Assembly: GCF_963678635.1 (NCBI RefSeq)
Contig: NC_087068.1
Location: 20,859,029 to 20,923,028, forward strand
Direction of reading: 5' to 3'
From: Symsagittifera roscoffensis
Taxonomy: Eukaryota > Xenacoelomorpha > Acoela > Convolutidae
Length of the DNA: 64,000 bases
Below the pieces are notes generated by a model. That model worked only from the letters and a program-made list of their open reading frames with translations, was not told the origin of the DNA and did no database searches. Both the position numbers and the translations under genes were made by a program. Positions 10,574 through 21,807 of this stretch are shown piece after piece; the first letter of the stretch is position 1, and each line of letters begins with the position of its first letter.

Positions 10574-10849
10574 TCAAAAAGCAATCGGGAGTGAAGCAAT
10601 TAATCGCTCTTCCGGTATACAAATTATGTTATTTGGTATTTTTATTTGCTGAAGAATTGTGTCAATTTCTGGAGTATATCGTCGAAAGAAGACGTATAAT
10701 TCGTGTTTATCTTCGTTAGGCTGTTTTGCTAGTATACTAATATGATTTTTGTCAGTGTTAGTGATATACCATATGATGTTAGAGACTTTATTTCTTAATT
10801 TGAGCTTTAAATTTATTGTACTGACGTCAATTTTAAAATGTGTTGACAT
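10574..10849 (-). CDS. Family 1 small protein A (about 91 aa), paralogue of B
   Basis: Frame from ATG at 10849 to the stop at 10574, upstream of B and gag. It contains INLKLKLRNKVSNIIWYITN, HISILAKQPNEDKHELYV, and a TPEID segment followed by ILQQIKIPNN. Protein B has the same blocks in the same order (FNLKLKLRNKSTKIIWYITN, ITILSKHPHKNIHEL, TPVITSILKKLNQP), so the two arose by tandem gene duplication. Function unknown; small, soluble, lysine-rich. Both copies in the inverted element are frameshifted. Confidence 0.6.
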   Translation of the reverse strand: MSTHFKIDVSTINLKLKLRNKVSNIIWYITNTDKNHISILAKQPNEDKHELYVFFRRYTPEIDTILQQIKIPNNIICIPEERLIASLPIAF

Positions 10850-10949
10850 TAATTTCACGATGTTTGTTTTCTTTTTCTTAAGCCAACTTGTACTATTTGA
10901 TTAGTATGTCTTAGAGTAATGAAAACCTTTTAGGAATTATTGAATATTA

Positions 10950-12340
10950 ACAAAGTTTATTAATAATAAGATAAGGAAATTAAAAAATTTCTTTGGAAAA
11001 AAAATTTTTCTAAATTTTTTTCTAAGTTTTTCAAGTATTGTATTCGCTGAAACCTTAACTGAAACCTGAAACTTTGTTCAAGTGAAGTTTTGTTGATGCT
11101 ATGGTATGGTTAACAATATAACTATATGCCTTTATTGGTTATTATTGGTTCAAAACTTAATTTTTTGGTTAAAAATTTTTAGAAAATTTTTTGACTGAAA
11201 CGATAATCTGAAACCTGAAACTATGGTAGCTGAAGTTGAATTTTTTTAATCTTAAAATTTTCTATACGCTGTATTTTATCTGGTTTTCGCTTTAACTTGC
11301 AAAAAAATTCGAGAAAACCGAATCTTTTGATATCTTAAACTTAGTTTTTGGAAACTCAAACCTAAAACTCTTAAACTCTCTCAAACTCGGTGCATGAAAA
11401 TAAAAAGTTGGTTTTTGATAGCTGGTCTAGTGTAAATTGGAATTTTGAACATGTTTGTAACTTCAAAATCAAAAATTTGTTTGCGGAAACCTAAGTTTTT
11501 GGGGCTGAAACTATGATTTCTAGAACTGAAACTATGGTTTGACCACTTGGTTTTAGAGTTTTGAGATTGGAAATTTAGGTTGGTCTCTCTAATATATTTC
11601 TATTGCAGTAATAAAATTGCCAAAAAGATGAAAATTTTAGCCTAAAACGACGATTTTAGTTTTCTGAAACTATAAGTTTGAGGGCTCAAACTAACGCCTT
11701 CAAGAAGTTTTTTGAGTTCAAAATTTTGTTAGTGCATTAAGGATTCTTATTATCTTTCAATATTTCAGAAAAATTTTTCTCGGGAAGCAAGATTTTTGGT
11801 TCTGAAACCAAAAACACCAATTCTGAAACGTACGTTTCAGCCTTAGGAACCAAAATTTAAAATTGGTTTGGTGGGTTTTAACACCGTTAGTTTTCTCTAG
11901 AAAGTCAAAATTCGGCGTTCGGAGCTCAATTTTTGTGTTCTGAAACCTGAAACTAACAAAAACGTACCATTTAAGACCAGGTTTTTGACTTATGGTATCC
12001 AAATTTGGGTTTGACTAGTTCAACTTTTGCTGTTTTACCCGAATCCGTTTACAGAAACTTGAAATTTTGACCGGAAACTATACTTATTTTAACTGAAACA
12101 TTTGACCCTATAACTGAAACCCAGACTGAAACCAAAAATTTTGGCTGGTAAAAATCAATTTTTTATTGCTTATGCTTTCATATGAAACCTATTTTATCAA
12201 TATAAAGTGGATGTGTCAGTGTTTTAAACTTAGTTTTTGTTGTAAAACCTGATATTTTTGTGCTGAAACTAAAACTTGGTGTTTGGTGTTATGTGGTTAA
12301 CGTTTAAGATTGGTTTTAGTGCGTAATCTTATTGTTTATT
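10950..12340 (-). repeat. Family 1 leader with recurrent TTTCAG motifs
   Basis: Non-coding leader between primer site and small protein A. In element sense it is studded with GTTTCAG/GGTTTCAG words, seen here on the plus strand as CTGAAAC, in irregular spacing. No long frame is present. The inverted copy (18300-19630) shares the same pattern. Confidence 0.7.
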
Positions 12341-13167
12341 AGGTTTATATTTAAACTGTGTTAAAAAAAACTAATGATTTATCAAAACACACTCAAATCC
12401 GTTCCTTCCTTTTTGGTTTTTGTTATTTTCTTCCTTAGTTTCAGTAATTGGTAGCTTTAATGATGGATGATTTAGGTTTAAGTTACGTTAAGGTGGATAG
12501 AATTAAAATGAGTTTAAGAAAAGTTGAGGATAAGCCTCGAGAATTGATGAAGGATTAGAATAAATAGCAACAAGCGTGGATGGTTTGAGATAATGTCATG
12601 AAGAATTCAATTTATCATACAATTTAGGGTACTCTTAGATCGCACATATGACCACTTAACCCCCTCGAAAAAATAATTGAAGATATTTAATAAGTTTTTT
12701 GAGCACTTTAGTTTAATACAGAATTTCGTTAATTTTAGTGATGATAACTTCAAACTGAAGTTTCGGCAAAAGTTTAGTGGATTACTGGACAAAACGGGTA
12801 TATCTTACTAGCGGACTTAGGCAGAGAACGATTCTTTCAGAAATTTTATATATTATTATAATAATAGATAATGGTTAAGTTCATGAGCTAATGTCAGTTA
12901 GAAAGCCGTCTAATAGACCTCGAGATGGAGGGATATCGTGGGCGACTGCTAGCGCAGGGGATGCATTTCGCAAGAACCCTACCAGGAATATCTGTCAAGT
13001 AGAAGACAATGAAATTGTGTTTCTATCGAAAGATACCCATTGTCTCTGGCTTTTTGAGGTTGAAAACTAATCTGACAAATACTCACAGATCCTAATAATA
13101 ATATATTTTTTGAATTTTAAAAGCTGTTTCTAGTTTGTTGGAAAAAGAATTTCTTAAGGAGTAGTTC
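12341..13167 (-). other. Family 1 5' leader, proximal part
   Basis: Non-coding sequence between the primer-binding site and the TTTCAG-rich segment. It is conserved with the inverted copy (17470-18300) and probably contains packaging or dimerisation signals. That role is inference from position only. Confidence 0.4.
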
Positions 13168-13185
13168 TCTGCTGCGGTCGCACCA
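13168..13185 (-). other. Primer-binding site of the family 1 minus copy
   Basis: Two bases after the 5' LTR end the element strand reads TGGTGCGACCGCAGCAGA. The leading TGG would pair with the CCA end of a tRNA. The identical sequence follows the other 5' LTR at 17452. I do not assign the tRNA. Confidence 0.8.
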
Positions 13186-13187
13186 GT

Positions 13188-14319
13188 TTTACTAAGCTCT
13201 CATTGCTGGTTGAATGCTTAGTGATTTTATCCTAAATTATAAGTCTCACCTTGTCAAAAAGTAGAGTAGAAACAATAGTTAGAAAAGGTATGAATTAATT
13301 AGTTGGTTAGATACAAAGCACTGGGTTATTAGATTATATAAACGAATCAAACAGCTTAAAGAAATATACCTATGAGGGGAGGTTGAGCTAATCTTATTTT
13401 GTTCATCAATATTTTATCTTCTTACTAAGGTCGATGGCTGATTAGTATGTATGGTTGCCCTTGATTTTGTCCAAGTCAGCACTTCTGGTTGGGTAGTCTG
13501 AATCGTCTTGCCGTAGTCCTTTGGGTACTTGTAGTCCAGACTTCCTCAGGTGTGGTTATCTCGAGTATCTCGATTTATATTTTTATCGAACTTAAAATGA
13601 GAATTTATTCTCTTTTTATAAGTGAAAAGGGCTAGATTAATTTTATTGTTAGGGCAGAAAAGAAAAATTATTTATTTTTAAAAGATCTGACTGAAGATAA
13701 CTGACTTGCTGCTTACTGAGTAAAATGAAACACTGAAGATTTCAGGCCAGTCCTTTTGCTCATAAGCATAAACCGGCGGCTGATTCAATCTTTAATTATT
13801 CAGGTTTCACCTGCTCCTTTGTTCTCCCTTTTTAATAAGGGAATTTTCAACTAGTTTTATTTGGTTTTTTCAAATCAAATATCTTCAACTTATTAGTCCC
13901 CTTTGATAAAAACCGCAGCTTTCAGTTTGTCTTATTAAAAATTCATATTACTCTCTCTGATGCATCATATTGCAGGTGCACCTCTGCTTAATCAAAGCAA
14001 GGAGAATTTCAGTGCAGCCGGCAAGACTGCTAAATATTTATCCAGTTTGTTTCAAGTTAAGTTAAAAGGGACGTATTAATAATCGCCGCCCTTTTAAAAT
14101 ATTGAGCATGAAAAAATGAGAAAAATTGGACAAGTATTTAAAAAGGAGTGGATTTTCAAAACAAGATTTTATAGTCCTAATAAGAGTAAATCAGTCAATA
14201 TCTGATTTAGTGAAAAGAGGCTTTAATTTAAATGGCACGCTCCAATTTAGAATTGGGTCGTTAAATAAACAATTAAGACAATAGTCTTTTGTGTGTGTGT
14301 AGTATTTCGCAATACTACA
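13188..14319 (-). repeat. Family 1 5' LTR, minus-strand copy
   Basis: Same 1132-bp sequence as the 3' LTR, with the same terminal hairpins. Followed outward by the ATTG target duplication (14320-14323) and inward by the primer-binding site. Confidence 0.9.
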
Positions 14320-14323
14320 ATTG

Positions 14324-15499
14324 ATACCTTGAAACGTTTGGTTTTGTAATTTTGAACGATTCAGTGTCAAGCAAAAAAAACAGGGTCAAATCAAATTAAT
14401 TAACAGAAACACCAAGCAAATATTGTTCACACAATTTTTTGTCTAGTAAATCAAAAATTCAAATAACCGAGTTTGAATATTTAAATTTTTGGTTTGATCC
14501 AGTCTTCTTAAATCAGTAAAATGAGTTTTATAAAGTTAAAACGCAGTGAAGTTTCTGTACACCTATGAAGTGCGCGAACAAAAAACTATCCAAATTATTG
14601 AAACATGTATCATCAGAACTTGTCGAAATTTTTGCAGTTTTTTGCAAAAAGAATGACCTCAAAACATTAAACATCAGTGAAAAAAACCAGAAAATTCAAA
14701 TAAAAAGACAGTTCTTATCACACCTTGTAAGACGGAAAGCAACCAGATAACAACTGTCCATTGAATAATGAGGCTGCTAGATTTTCTGGCCCAAAACATA
14801 CAAACATAACTTTTATTTAGCCAAAACAGTCTCTTGAACTCTACTTGATATTTGAAAACTGGTAATACATGACTAATAGAAGTAAAACATGACTAGTCTT
14901 TTTACTTTTAATTTGAAATGAGACGGTTCACTTTTGCTTGATTATTTCCAATAAAAAGACAATTTAATTTGAAAAATGTGTTCAATTTTATGTAGATATC
15001 TTGGCACTAATGTCGGCCATTTTAAACAAAAACCTTAACAAACTTGCGAAAACTGAGGTAACTGCAATTAAATCTTTTACAATTTTTGATGAAATTAACT
15101 TAAGTATTTTAAAACTTTTTTCCTCAACATGGGCTGTATGTAGTTTTTTGAAAAAAAAAGATAATTTTCAAAAACAATTCATGGTTTTTTGCTGCGAATG
15201 ACTTGAGTTTTAGCACTGCATTTAAGCCAACATCAATAACATCAAAACTCACTGGTATACTTAATTTAACGAAGCTAAAGTTAAAAGAATAAAGTAGGAT
15301 GAGTTGAATTAAAACTGTTTTTTTTCTAAAGAGAATAAAAAAGTGCCGCGAAGTCCAATGGATGTCGAATAGACACAAACTAACAGGTATCTAATTAAAA
15401 ACTAGAGGTCAAGTTAAGAGAAATAAAACACAAATCACAACAATCAATATGCCTTTTAACCAGGGAACAAAAAAAATTGAACCACGTTTGAGAAATCTT
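14324..15499. other. Spacer between the two inverted family 1 copies
   Basis: AT-rich, no convincing gene. A stretch around 15035-15130 (AACTTGCGAAAACTGAG onward) is diverged but recognisably similar to 29900-29990, which lies in an intron of the GON-like gene. This part may therefore belong to the same host locus. Confidence 0.4.
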
Positions 15500-16324
15500 G
15501 TATTAGGCAAGAAAAACTAGAAATTATTTGAAAAATATTTCAATCACCAAAGTTTTTGATATAAAAGGAACACTGTTGTGCTAAAAGTTGCTGAGTCAAA
15601 TGCTACTGATTTTTTGGTCTTAAGAAGTTTTTTCAGGAATTAAAAGATGGGAAGACTGAAACAAGTACTATGTTGTATTGCTCGACCGATCTGGTTTATC
15701 AGATATTATGATATGCCATGAATATTTTTGTCTGATATCTGCACAGTGTCCACATATCAGCACCATAACCAGTGCTGTGAGCAGGAATTTTTCAACAAGG
15801 GGGGGGGGCGTAGGTTGAAGAATTGGTCGACTTTTTTTTCTTCAATCTTTTCAAGTTCGCTATACACCCAAAAAAACATATCTGATCTTACGATAATTGA
15901 TAGAACGAAAGATGACTTACACAGAAAATAAAAATCGTTTGGGACGGTAACGTCGCTCCAGTTGGCTAGAGTTGTATAAGAAAGATCTTGAATATTTGCA
16001 GCCAACAAACATTTGTCAACACGTAGTCGCACTTTCTGATAGTCCCGTCTTGCTCTGCCATAGGGATACCTAGTTGAAATTTTGTTCAGATCCATATCAG
16101 GCAACATCAGAACATAGACATTAGACATAAATAGAAATTTTTAATTGAAGGTTTTAAAAGTTTGATATCAAATTAGAACATATAATATTGGTTTTTAGAG
16201 TTCGTTGTTTGTTTAATACTTCGTAATTTGCCAATTTCAGTGGTTTGCAGATTCTTTCAAGCCGAGATGGCCTTCAAAATTAGGTGTTTTAATGAATCTG
16301 GCATTATCTTCTGCATTAAAAACG
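15500..16324. repeat. Host flank block, copy 1 (repeated at 27494-28324)
   Basis: Nearly identical to 27494-28324, starting at TATTAGGCAAG. Differences seen include the poly-G length near 15800 and a 12-bp deletion at the LTR border that removes the target duplication and the first LTR bases. It abuts the truncated 5' LTR of the plus-strand element. Confidence 0.9.
15921..16069 (-). pseudogene. Duplicate of the GON-like second exon
   Basis: Same sequence as the exon at 27917-28065, with acceptor (caactag) and donor (gtaagt) preserved. It encodes ~49 residues including DYQKVRLRVDK and WSDVTVPNDFYF. It sits in the repeated flank block with no upstream partner exon on its own side, so it is probably a by-product of the duplication or of assembly. 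Confidence 0.5.
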
Positions 16325-17449
16325 TATTGAAAATACTACACAGACAAAAGACCATTGTCTTAATTGTTTATTTAACGACCCAATTCTAAATTGGAGCGTG
16401 CCATTTAAATTAAAGCCTCTTTTCACTAAATCAGATATTGGCTGATTTACTCTTATTAGGACTATAAAATCTTGTTTTGAAAATCCACTCCTTTTTAAAT
16501 ACTTGTCCAATTTTTCTCATTTTTTCATGCTCAATATTTTAAAAGGGCGGCGATTATTAATACGTCCCTTTTAACTTAACTTGAAACAAACTGGATAAAT
16601 TTTTAGCAGTCTTGCCGGCTGCACTGAAATTCTCCTTGCTTTGATTAAGCAGAGGTGCACCTGCAATATGATGCATCAGAGAGACTAATATGAATTTTTA
16701 ATAAGACAAACTGAAGGCTGCGGTTTTTATCAAAGGGGACTAATAAGTTAAAGATATTTGATTTGACAAAATCAAATAAAAACTAGTTGAAAATTCCCTT
16801 ATAAGAAAGGGAGAACAAAGGAGCAGGTGAAACCTGAATAATTAAAGATTGAATCAGCCGCCGGTTTATGCTTACGAGCAAAAGGACTGGCCTGAAATCT
16901 TCAGTGTTTCATTTTGCTCAGTAAGCAGCAAGTCAAATCTCTTCAGTCAGATCTTTTAAAAATAAATAATTTTTCTTTTCTGCCCTAACAATAAAATTAA
17001 TCTAGCCCTTTTCTTTTATAAAAAGAGAATAAATTCTCATTTTAAGTTCGAAAAATTATAAATCGAGATACTCGAGATAACCACACCCGAGGAAGTCTGG
17101 ACTACAAGTACCCAAAGGACTACGGCAAGACGATTCAGACGACCCAACCAGAAGTGCTGTCTTGGACAAAAATCAAGGGCAACCATACATACTAATCAGC
17201 CACCGACCTAAGTAAGAAGATAAAATATTGATGAACAAAATAAGATTAGCTCAACCTCCCCTCATAGGTATATTTCTTTAAGCTGTTCGATTCGTTTATA
17301 TAATCTAATAACCCAGTGCTTTGTATCTAACCAACTAATTAATTCATACCTTTTCTAACTATTGTTTCTACTCTACTTTTTGACAAGGTGAGACTTATAA
17401 TTTAGGATAAAATTACTAAGCATTCAACCAGCAATGAACGCTTAGTAAA
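16325..17449 (+). repeat. Family 1 5' LTR, plus copy (first bases deleted)
   Basis: Begins TATTGAAAATACTAC, lacking the TGTAG tip retained by the solo LTR at 28329, and ends GCTTAGTAAA before the primer-binding site. A 12-bp deletion at the border explains the missing tip and missing AAGA target repeat. Confidence 0.88.
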
Positions 17450-17451
17450 AC

Positions 17452-17469
17452 TGGTGCGACCGCAGCAGA
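17452..17469 (+). other. Primer-binding site of the family 1 plus copy
   Basis: TGGTGCGACCGCAGCAGA, two bases after the LTR, identical to the minus copy. Confidence 0.8.
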
Positions 17470-18299
17470 GAACTACTCCTTAAGAAATTCTTTTTCCAAC
17501 AAACTCGAAACAGCTTTTGAAATTCAAAAAAAAAATATTAATATTAGGATCTGTGAGTATTTGTCAGATTAGTTTCCAACCTCAAAAAGCCAGAGACAAT
17601 GGGTATCTTTCGATAGAAACACAATTTCATTGTCTTCTACTTGACAGATATTCCTAGTAGGGTTCTTGCGAAATGCATCCCCTGCGCTAGCAGTCGCCCA
17701 CGTTATCCCTACATCTCGAGGTCTATTAGACGGCTTTCTAACTGACATTAGCTCATGAACTTAACTATTATCTATTATTATAATAATATATAAAATTTCT
17801 GAAAGAATCGTTCTCTGCCTAAGTCCGCTAGTAAGATATACCCGTTTTGTCCAGTAATCCACTAAAGTTTTGCCGAAATTTCAGTTTAAAGTTATCATCA
17901 CTAAAATTAACGAAATTTTGTATTAAACTAAAGTGCTCAAAAACTTATTAAATATCTTCATTTATTTTTTCGAGGGGTTTAAGTGGTCATATGTGCAATC
18001 TAAGAGTACCCTAAATTGAATGATAAATTGAATTCTTCATCACATTATCTCAAACCATCCACGCTTGTTGCTATTTATTCTAATCCTTCATCAATTCTCG
18101 AGGCTTATCCTCAACTTTTCTTAAACTCATTTTAATTCTATCCACCTTAACGTAACTTAAACCTAAATCATCCATCAGTAAAGCTACCAATTACTGAAAC
18201 TAAGGAAGAAAATAACAAAAACCAAAAAGGAAGGAACGGATTTGAGTGTTTTTTAATAAATCATTAGTTTTTTTTAACACAGTTTAAATATACACCTAA
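17470..18299 (+). other. Family 1 plus-copy leader, proximal part
   Basis: Non-coding; the counterpart of 12341-13167 in the minus copy. Confidence 0.4.
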
Positions 18300-19630
18300 T
18301 AAACAATAAGATTACGCACTAAAACCAATCTTAAACGTTAACCACATAACACCAAACACCAACTTTTAGTTTCAGCACAAAAATATCAAGTTTCACTACA
18401 AAAACTAAGTTTAAAACACTGACACATCAACTTTATATTGATAAAAACAGGTTTCATATGATAGCATAAGCACTAAAAAATTGATTTTTACCAGCCAAAA
18501 TTTTTGGTTTCAGTCTAGGTTTCAGTTATAGGTTCAAACGTTTCAGTTAAAATAAGTATAGTTTCCGGTCAAAATTTCAAGTTTCTGTAAACGGATTCGG
18601 GTAAAACAGCAAAAGTTGAACTAGTCAAACCCAAATTTGGATACCATAAGTCAAAAACCTGGTCTTAAATGGTACGTTTTTGTTAGTTTCAGGTTTCAGA
18701 ACACAAAAATTGAGTTTTTGGTCTCAAAATTGAGCTCCGAACGCCGAATTTTGACTTTCTAGAAAAAACTAACGGTGTTAAAACCCACCAAAGCAATTTT
18801 AAATTTTGGTTCCTAAGGCTGAAACGTACGTTTCAGAATTGGTGTTTTTGGTTTCAGAACCAAAAATCTTGCTTCCCGAGTAAAATTTTTGTGAAATATT
18901 GAAAGATAATAGGAATCCTTAATGCACTAACAAATTTTTAAACTCAAAAAAACTTCTAGAAGATGTTAGTTTGAGCCCTCAAACTTATAGTTTCAGAAAA
19001 CTAAAATCGTCGTTTTAGGCAAAAATTTTCATCTTTTTGGCAATTTTATTGCTGAAATAGAAATATATTAGAGAGACCAACCTAAATTTTTAATCTCAAA
19101 ACTCTAAAACCAAGTGGTCAAACCATAGTTTCAGTTCTAGAAATCATAGTTTCAGCCCCAAAAACTTAGGTTTCCGCAAACAAATTTCTGGTTTTGAAGT
19201 TACAAACCTGTTTAAAATTCTAATTTACACTAGACAAGCTATCAAAAACCAACTTTTTATTTTCATGCACCGAGTTTGAGAGAGTTTAAGAGTTTTAGGT
19301 TTGAGTTTTCAAAAACTAAGTTTAAGATATCAAAATATTCGGTTTTCTCGAATTTTTTTTGCAAGATAAAGCATAAACTAGGTATACTAAAGCTTCTAGA
19401 CAATTTAAAAAAAAAACTCAACTTCAGCTACCATAGTTTCAGGTTTCAGATTATCGTTTCAGTCAATAATTTCTGTAAAAATTTTAACAAAAAAAAAAAA
19501 AAAATTAAGTAGTGAACCAATAATAACCAATAAAGGCATATAGTTATATTGTTAACCATACCATAGCATCAATAAAACTTCACTTGAACAAAGTTTCAGG
19601 TTTCAGTTAAGGTTTCAGCGAATAAAAAAC
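18300..19630 (+). repeat. Family 1 plus-copy leader rich in TTTCAG
   Basis: At least 17 occurrences of TTTCAG can be counted by eye between about 18360 and 19620, often doubled as AGTTTCAGGTTTCAG. No coding frame explains them. A 78-codon frame at 19276-19512 runs through the motif array and is not a credible gene. Confidence 0.7.
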
Positions 19631-19814
19631 TTGAAAAACTTAGAAAAAATTTTAGAAAAATTTTTTCCCATAGAAATTTTTTTATTTCCTTATCTTATTA
19701 TTAATAACCTTTGTTAATATTCAAAAATTCCTAAGAGGTTTTCATTACTCTAAGACATACTAATCAAATAGTACAACTTGGCTTAAGAAAAAGAAAACAA
19801 ACATCGTGAAATTA

Positions 19815-19949
19815 ATGTCAACACATTTTAAAATTGACGTCAGTACAATAAATTTAAAGCTCAAATTAGGAAATAAAGTCTCTAACATCATATGGTATAT
19901 CACTAACACTGAAAAAAATCATATTAGTAAAGCTAGCAAAACACCCTAA
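19815..19949 (+). pseudogene. Small protein A, frameshifted (unit 1)
   Basis: Starts ATG like the intact minus-copy gene and keeps LKLKL and IIWYITN. A frameshift after the HISKAS region then leads to TAA at 19947. The rest of the homologous sequence continues out of frame to about 20090. Confidence 0.6.
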
Positions 19950-20283
19950 CGAAGATAAACACGAATTATACGTCTTCTTTCGACGATATACTCCAGAAAT
20001 TGACACAATTCTTCAGCAAATAAAAATACCAAATAATGTAATTTATATACCGCAAGAACGATTAATTGCTTCACTCGCGATTGCTTTTTGATATCATAAT
20101 ATACCTAAGCACAAAACTACGTGCATTTTAATCAATTTTTTTAAAAAAACACAAATTTTTCCTTAACAAAAACTAAAAACATAACAAGTTCATTCCAAAT
20201 TGATTAGAAAAAATTAAATATTCTTTATATTGTTTATCATTCCCTAAATAAATATTTATGTCCCTAAAATGATGTAAAATGCT

Positions 20284-20568
20284 ATGACCAACTTTTATCA
20301 AGTAAATACAACAGCATTTAATTTAAAACTAAAATTAAGAAATAAATCCACAAAAATTATTTGGTATATCACCAATATCCAAAAAGATCAAATCACAATT
20401 TTGTCCAAACACCCACACAAAAATATTCACGAATTAACCATTCTTTCCAGCAGCAATACCCCAGTGATAACTTCCATCTTAAAAAAGCTTAATCAGCCCC
20501 ATAGCACTATTGATCTATCTAACAAAAATTCGTATTCATTGAACTCAGCAAACTTCATTGTAACTTAA
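20284..20568 (+). CDS. Family 1 small protein B (94 aa), unit 1
   Basis: Intact frame from ATG at 20284 to TAA. It carries FNLKLKLRNKSTKIIWYITN, ITILSKHPHKNIHEL and a C-terminal Ser/Asn-rich tail. It is the paralogue of small protein A upstream and lies 92 bp before gag. No known domain is recognised. The conserved Ile-Ile-Trp-Tyr core suggests a small folded domain. Confidence 0.55.
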   Translation: MTNFYQVNTTAFNLKLKLRNKSTKIIWYITNIQKDQITILSKHPHKNIHELTILSSSNTPVITSILKKLNQPHSTIDLSNKNSYSLNSANFIVT

Positions 20569-20660
20569 ATACAATTATTTTAGTCCGATCAATTGATCAG
20601 TACACAACACATTCAAACCCTTTATATATTGTTAACAAAACATTGAGTGAATTAAACAAA

Positions 20661-21742
20661 GATGGCAAACGTAGTAGCATACCCAGATTTAGCTCTCGAA
20701 AAGTTTACCGGCTTAGATCCGAATGAAGATGCAAGAGATTTTCTTGATATAGTAGAGAAAAAGATAGCATAGACCAGGAGACGCAGGTGACGAACAAGAC
20801 GCATATGATAACAGACAAAGAGCATTATTTGGTTCAATATTAAGAGGACCAGCCGCTCAATGGTATCAGGGATTAGCAGCAAACTTACCTTGGAATGATA
20901 TAAGAGATCAATTCATAGATAGATTCACTGATGATAAAGATAAAAATAGGAGACGAATAGAAGCAGAAAACATAAAAAGACAACCTGATGAATTCATTAA
21001 AAGCTACATATATAGATTAAGCACCGCAGTAGACCGTGGATAGCCTAATCCAACTTTTAATGATGATCAAAGAACAGCAAAGAAAATGGAATACTTTGTA
21101 CGCGGCTTAAGCCCGCCAGGCTTGAAGCAAAAGGCTCATCAATTCTTAATTGAGAATCCACCCGCAACATGGCAACAATTAAAAAATCATATTGCAACAA
21201 AAGACTTAAGTTTTGCAGTAAGTAGTGAGTTTACTGGAACAGCTTCAAGTAGTGTTGATAATAAGTTGGAGATCGAAGGAAAAAAGGATCAGCTTAAGGA
21301 GCTAGCAGGACTAATGAAAGATCATAAAATAAACGCAGCTTATAATCCACATGAGCATAGAAACAAACAAAACAACCCAATGTTTTGCAACTGGTGTTGC
21401 ATGTCAGGCCATACGATAAGACATTGCTTTAAATATAATGATCAACAGGAGCAAAATTATGACTCGCTTCAATTAAGAGAGAATTCAAACAGAAGTTACC
21501 ATAACTATAGTAAGAATAGGTCAAGAGTAGACAACAAATTCAATGACATAAATCCCCAAAAAGAATTCAGGCATTTGTCAAATTTCAAGGAAAGTTCTCA
21601 ATCGCGTGACAGTTCGAACAAAGAAAAATCCTTCAACGAAAATAACGATTGTCATTCACCTTACCAGATCCACATTTTTAGTGATGATGAAATTCCAGGA
21701 GACTATACCGATAATGAGTGTGAACTTGTTAATTTAAACTAG
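20661..21742 (+). pseudogene. gag: Family 1 gag, disrupted (unit 1)
   Basis: Same start as the intact gag. A 14-bp deletion after codons for EKKIA creates a frameshift and immediate TAG near 20770, and a second TAG replaces Trp near 21041. The C-terminal 218 codons (from 21086) remain open and keep the CNWCCMSGHTIRHC zinc knuckle and the slippery-site end. Confidence 0.85.
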
Positions 21743-21807
21743 ATCAGTCTCCGTCCGAACCAAAAATACAATTATATATTAATTTATACCAACATCCCGT
21801 TGGAGAC
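21733..21807 (+). promoter_or_regulatory. gag-pro -1 frameshift signal (unit 1)
   Basis: TTTAAAC at 21733-21739 directly before TAG. GTCTCC (21747-21752) pairs with GGAGAC (21802-21807) after a 7-nt spacer. The outermost loop-side pair of the minus copy is a G-T wobble here. Confidence 0.75.

Larger units (their letters stand above)
4421..14319 (-). mobile_element. Family 1 LTR retroelement, near-complete minus-strand copy (9.9 kb)
   Basis: Two 1132-bp direct repeats (4421-5552 and 13188-14319) flank an internal region. By eye they differ at about three positions, so insertion is recent. The flanks carry a 4-bp target duplication ATTG (4417-4420 and 14320-14323). Reading along the minus strand: 5' LTR, primer-binding site, ~2.3-kb leader rich in TTTCAG, small proteins A and B, Gag, protease, a 65-aa frame, an antisense reading-frame region, a 229-aa coiled-coil protein, polypurine tract, 3' LTR. 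The 4-bp duplication and LTR/PBS/PPT layout fit Ty3/gypsy-like elements. No reverse transcriptase, RNase H or integrase motif was found, so the element looks non-autonomous. Confidence 0.9.

Noticed and set aside
20652-20882. 76-codon minus-strand frame (repeated at 23333)
   Set aside because: Antisense of the gag start region; shares no support beyond the duplicated sequence.
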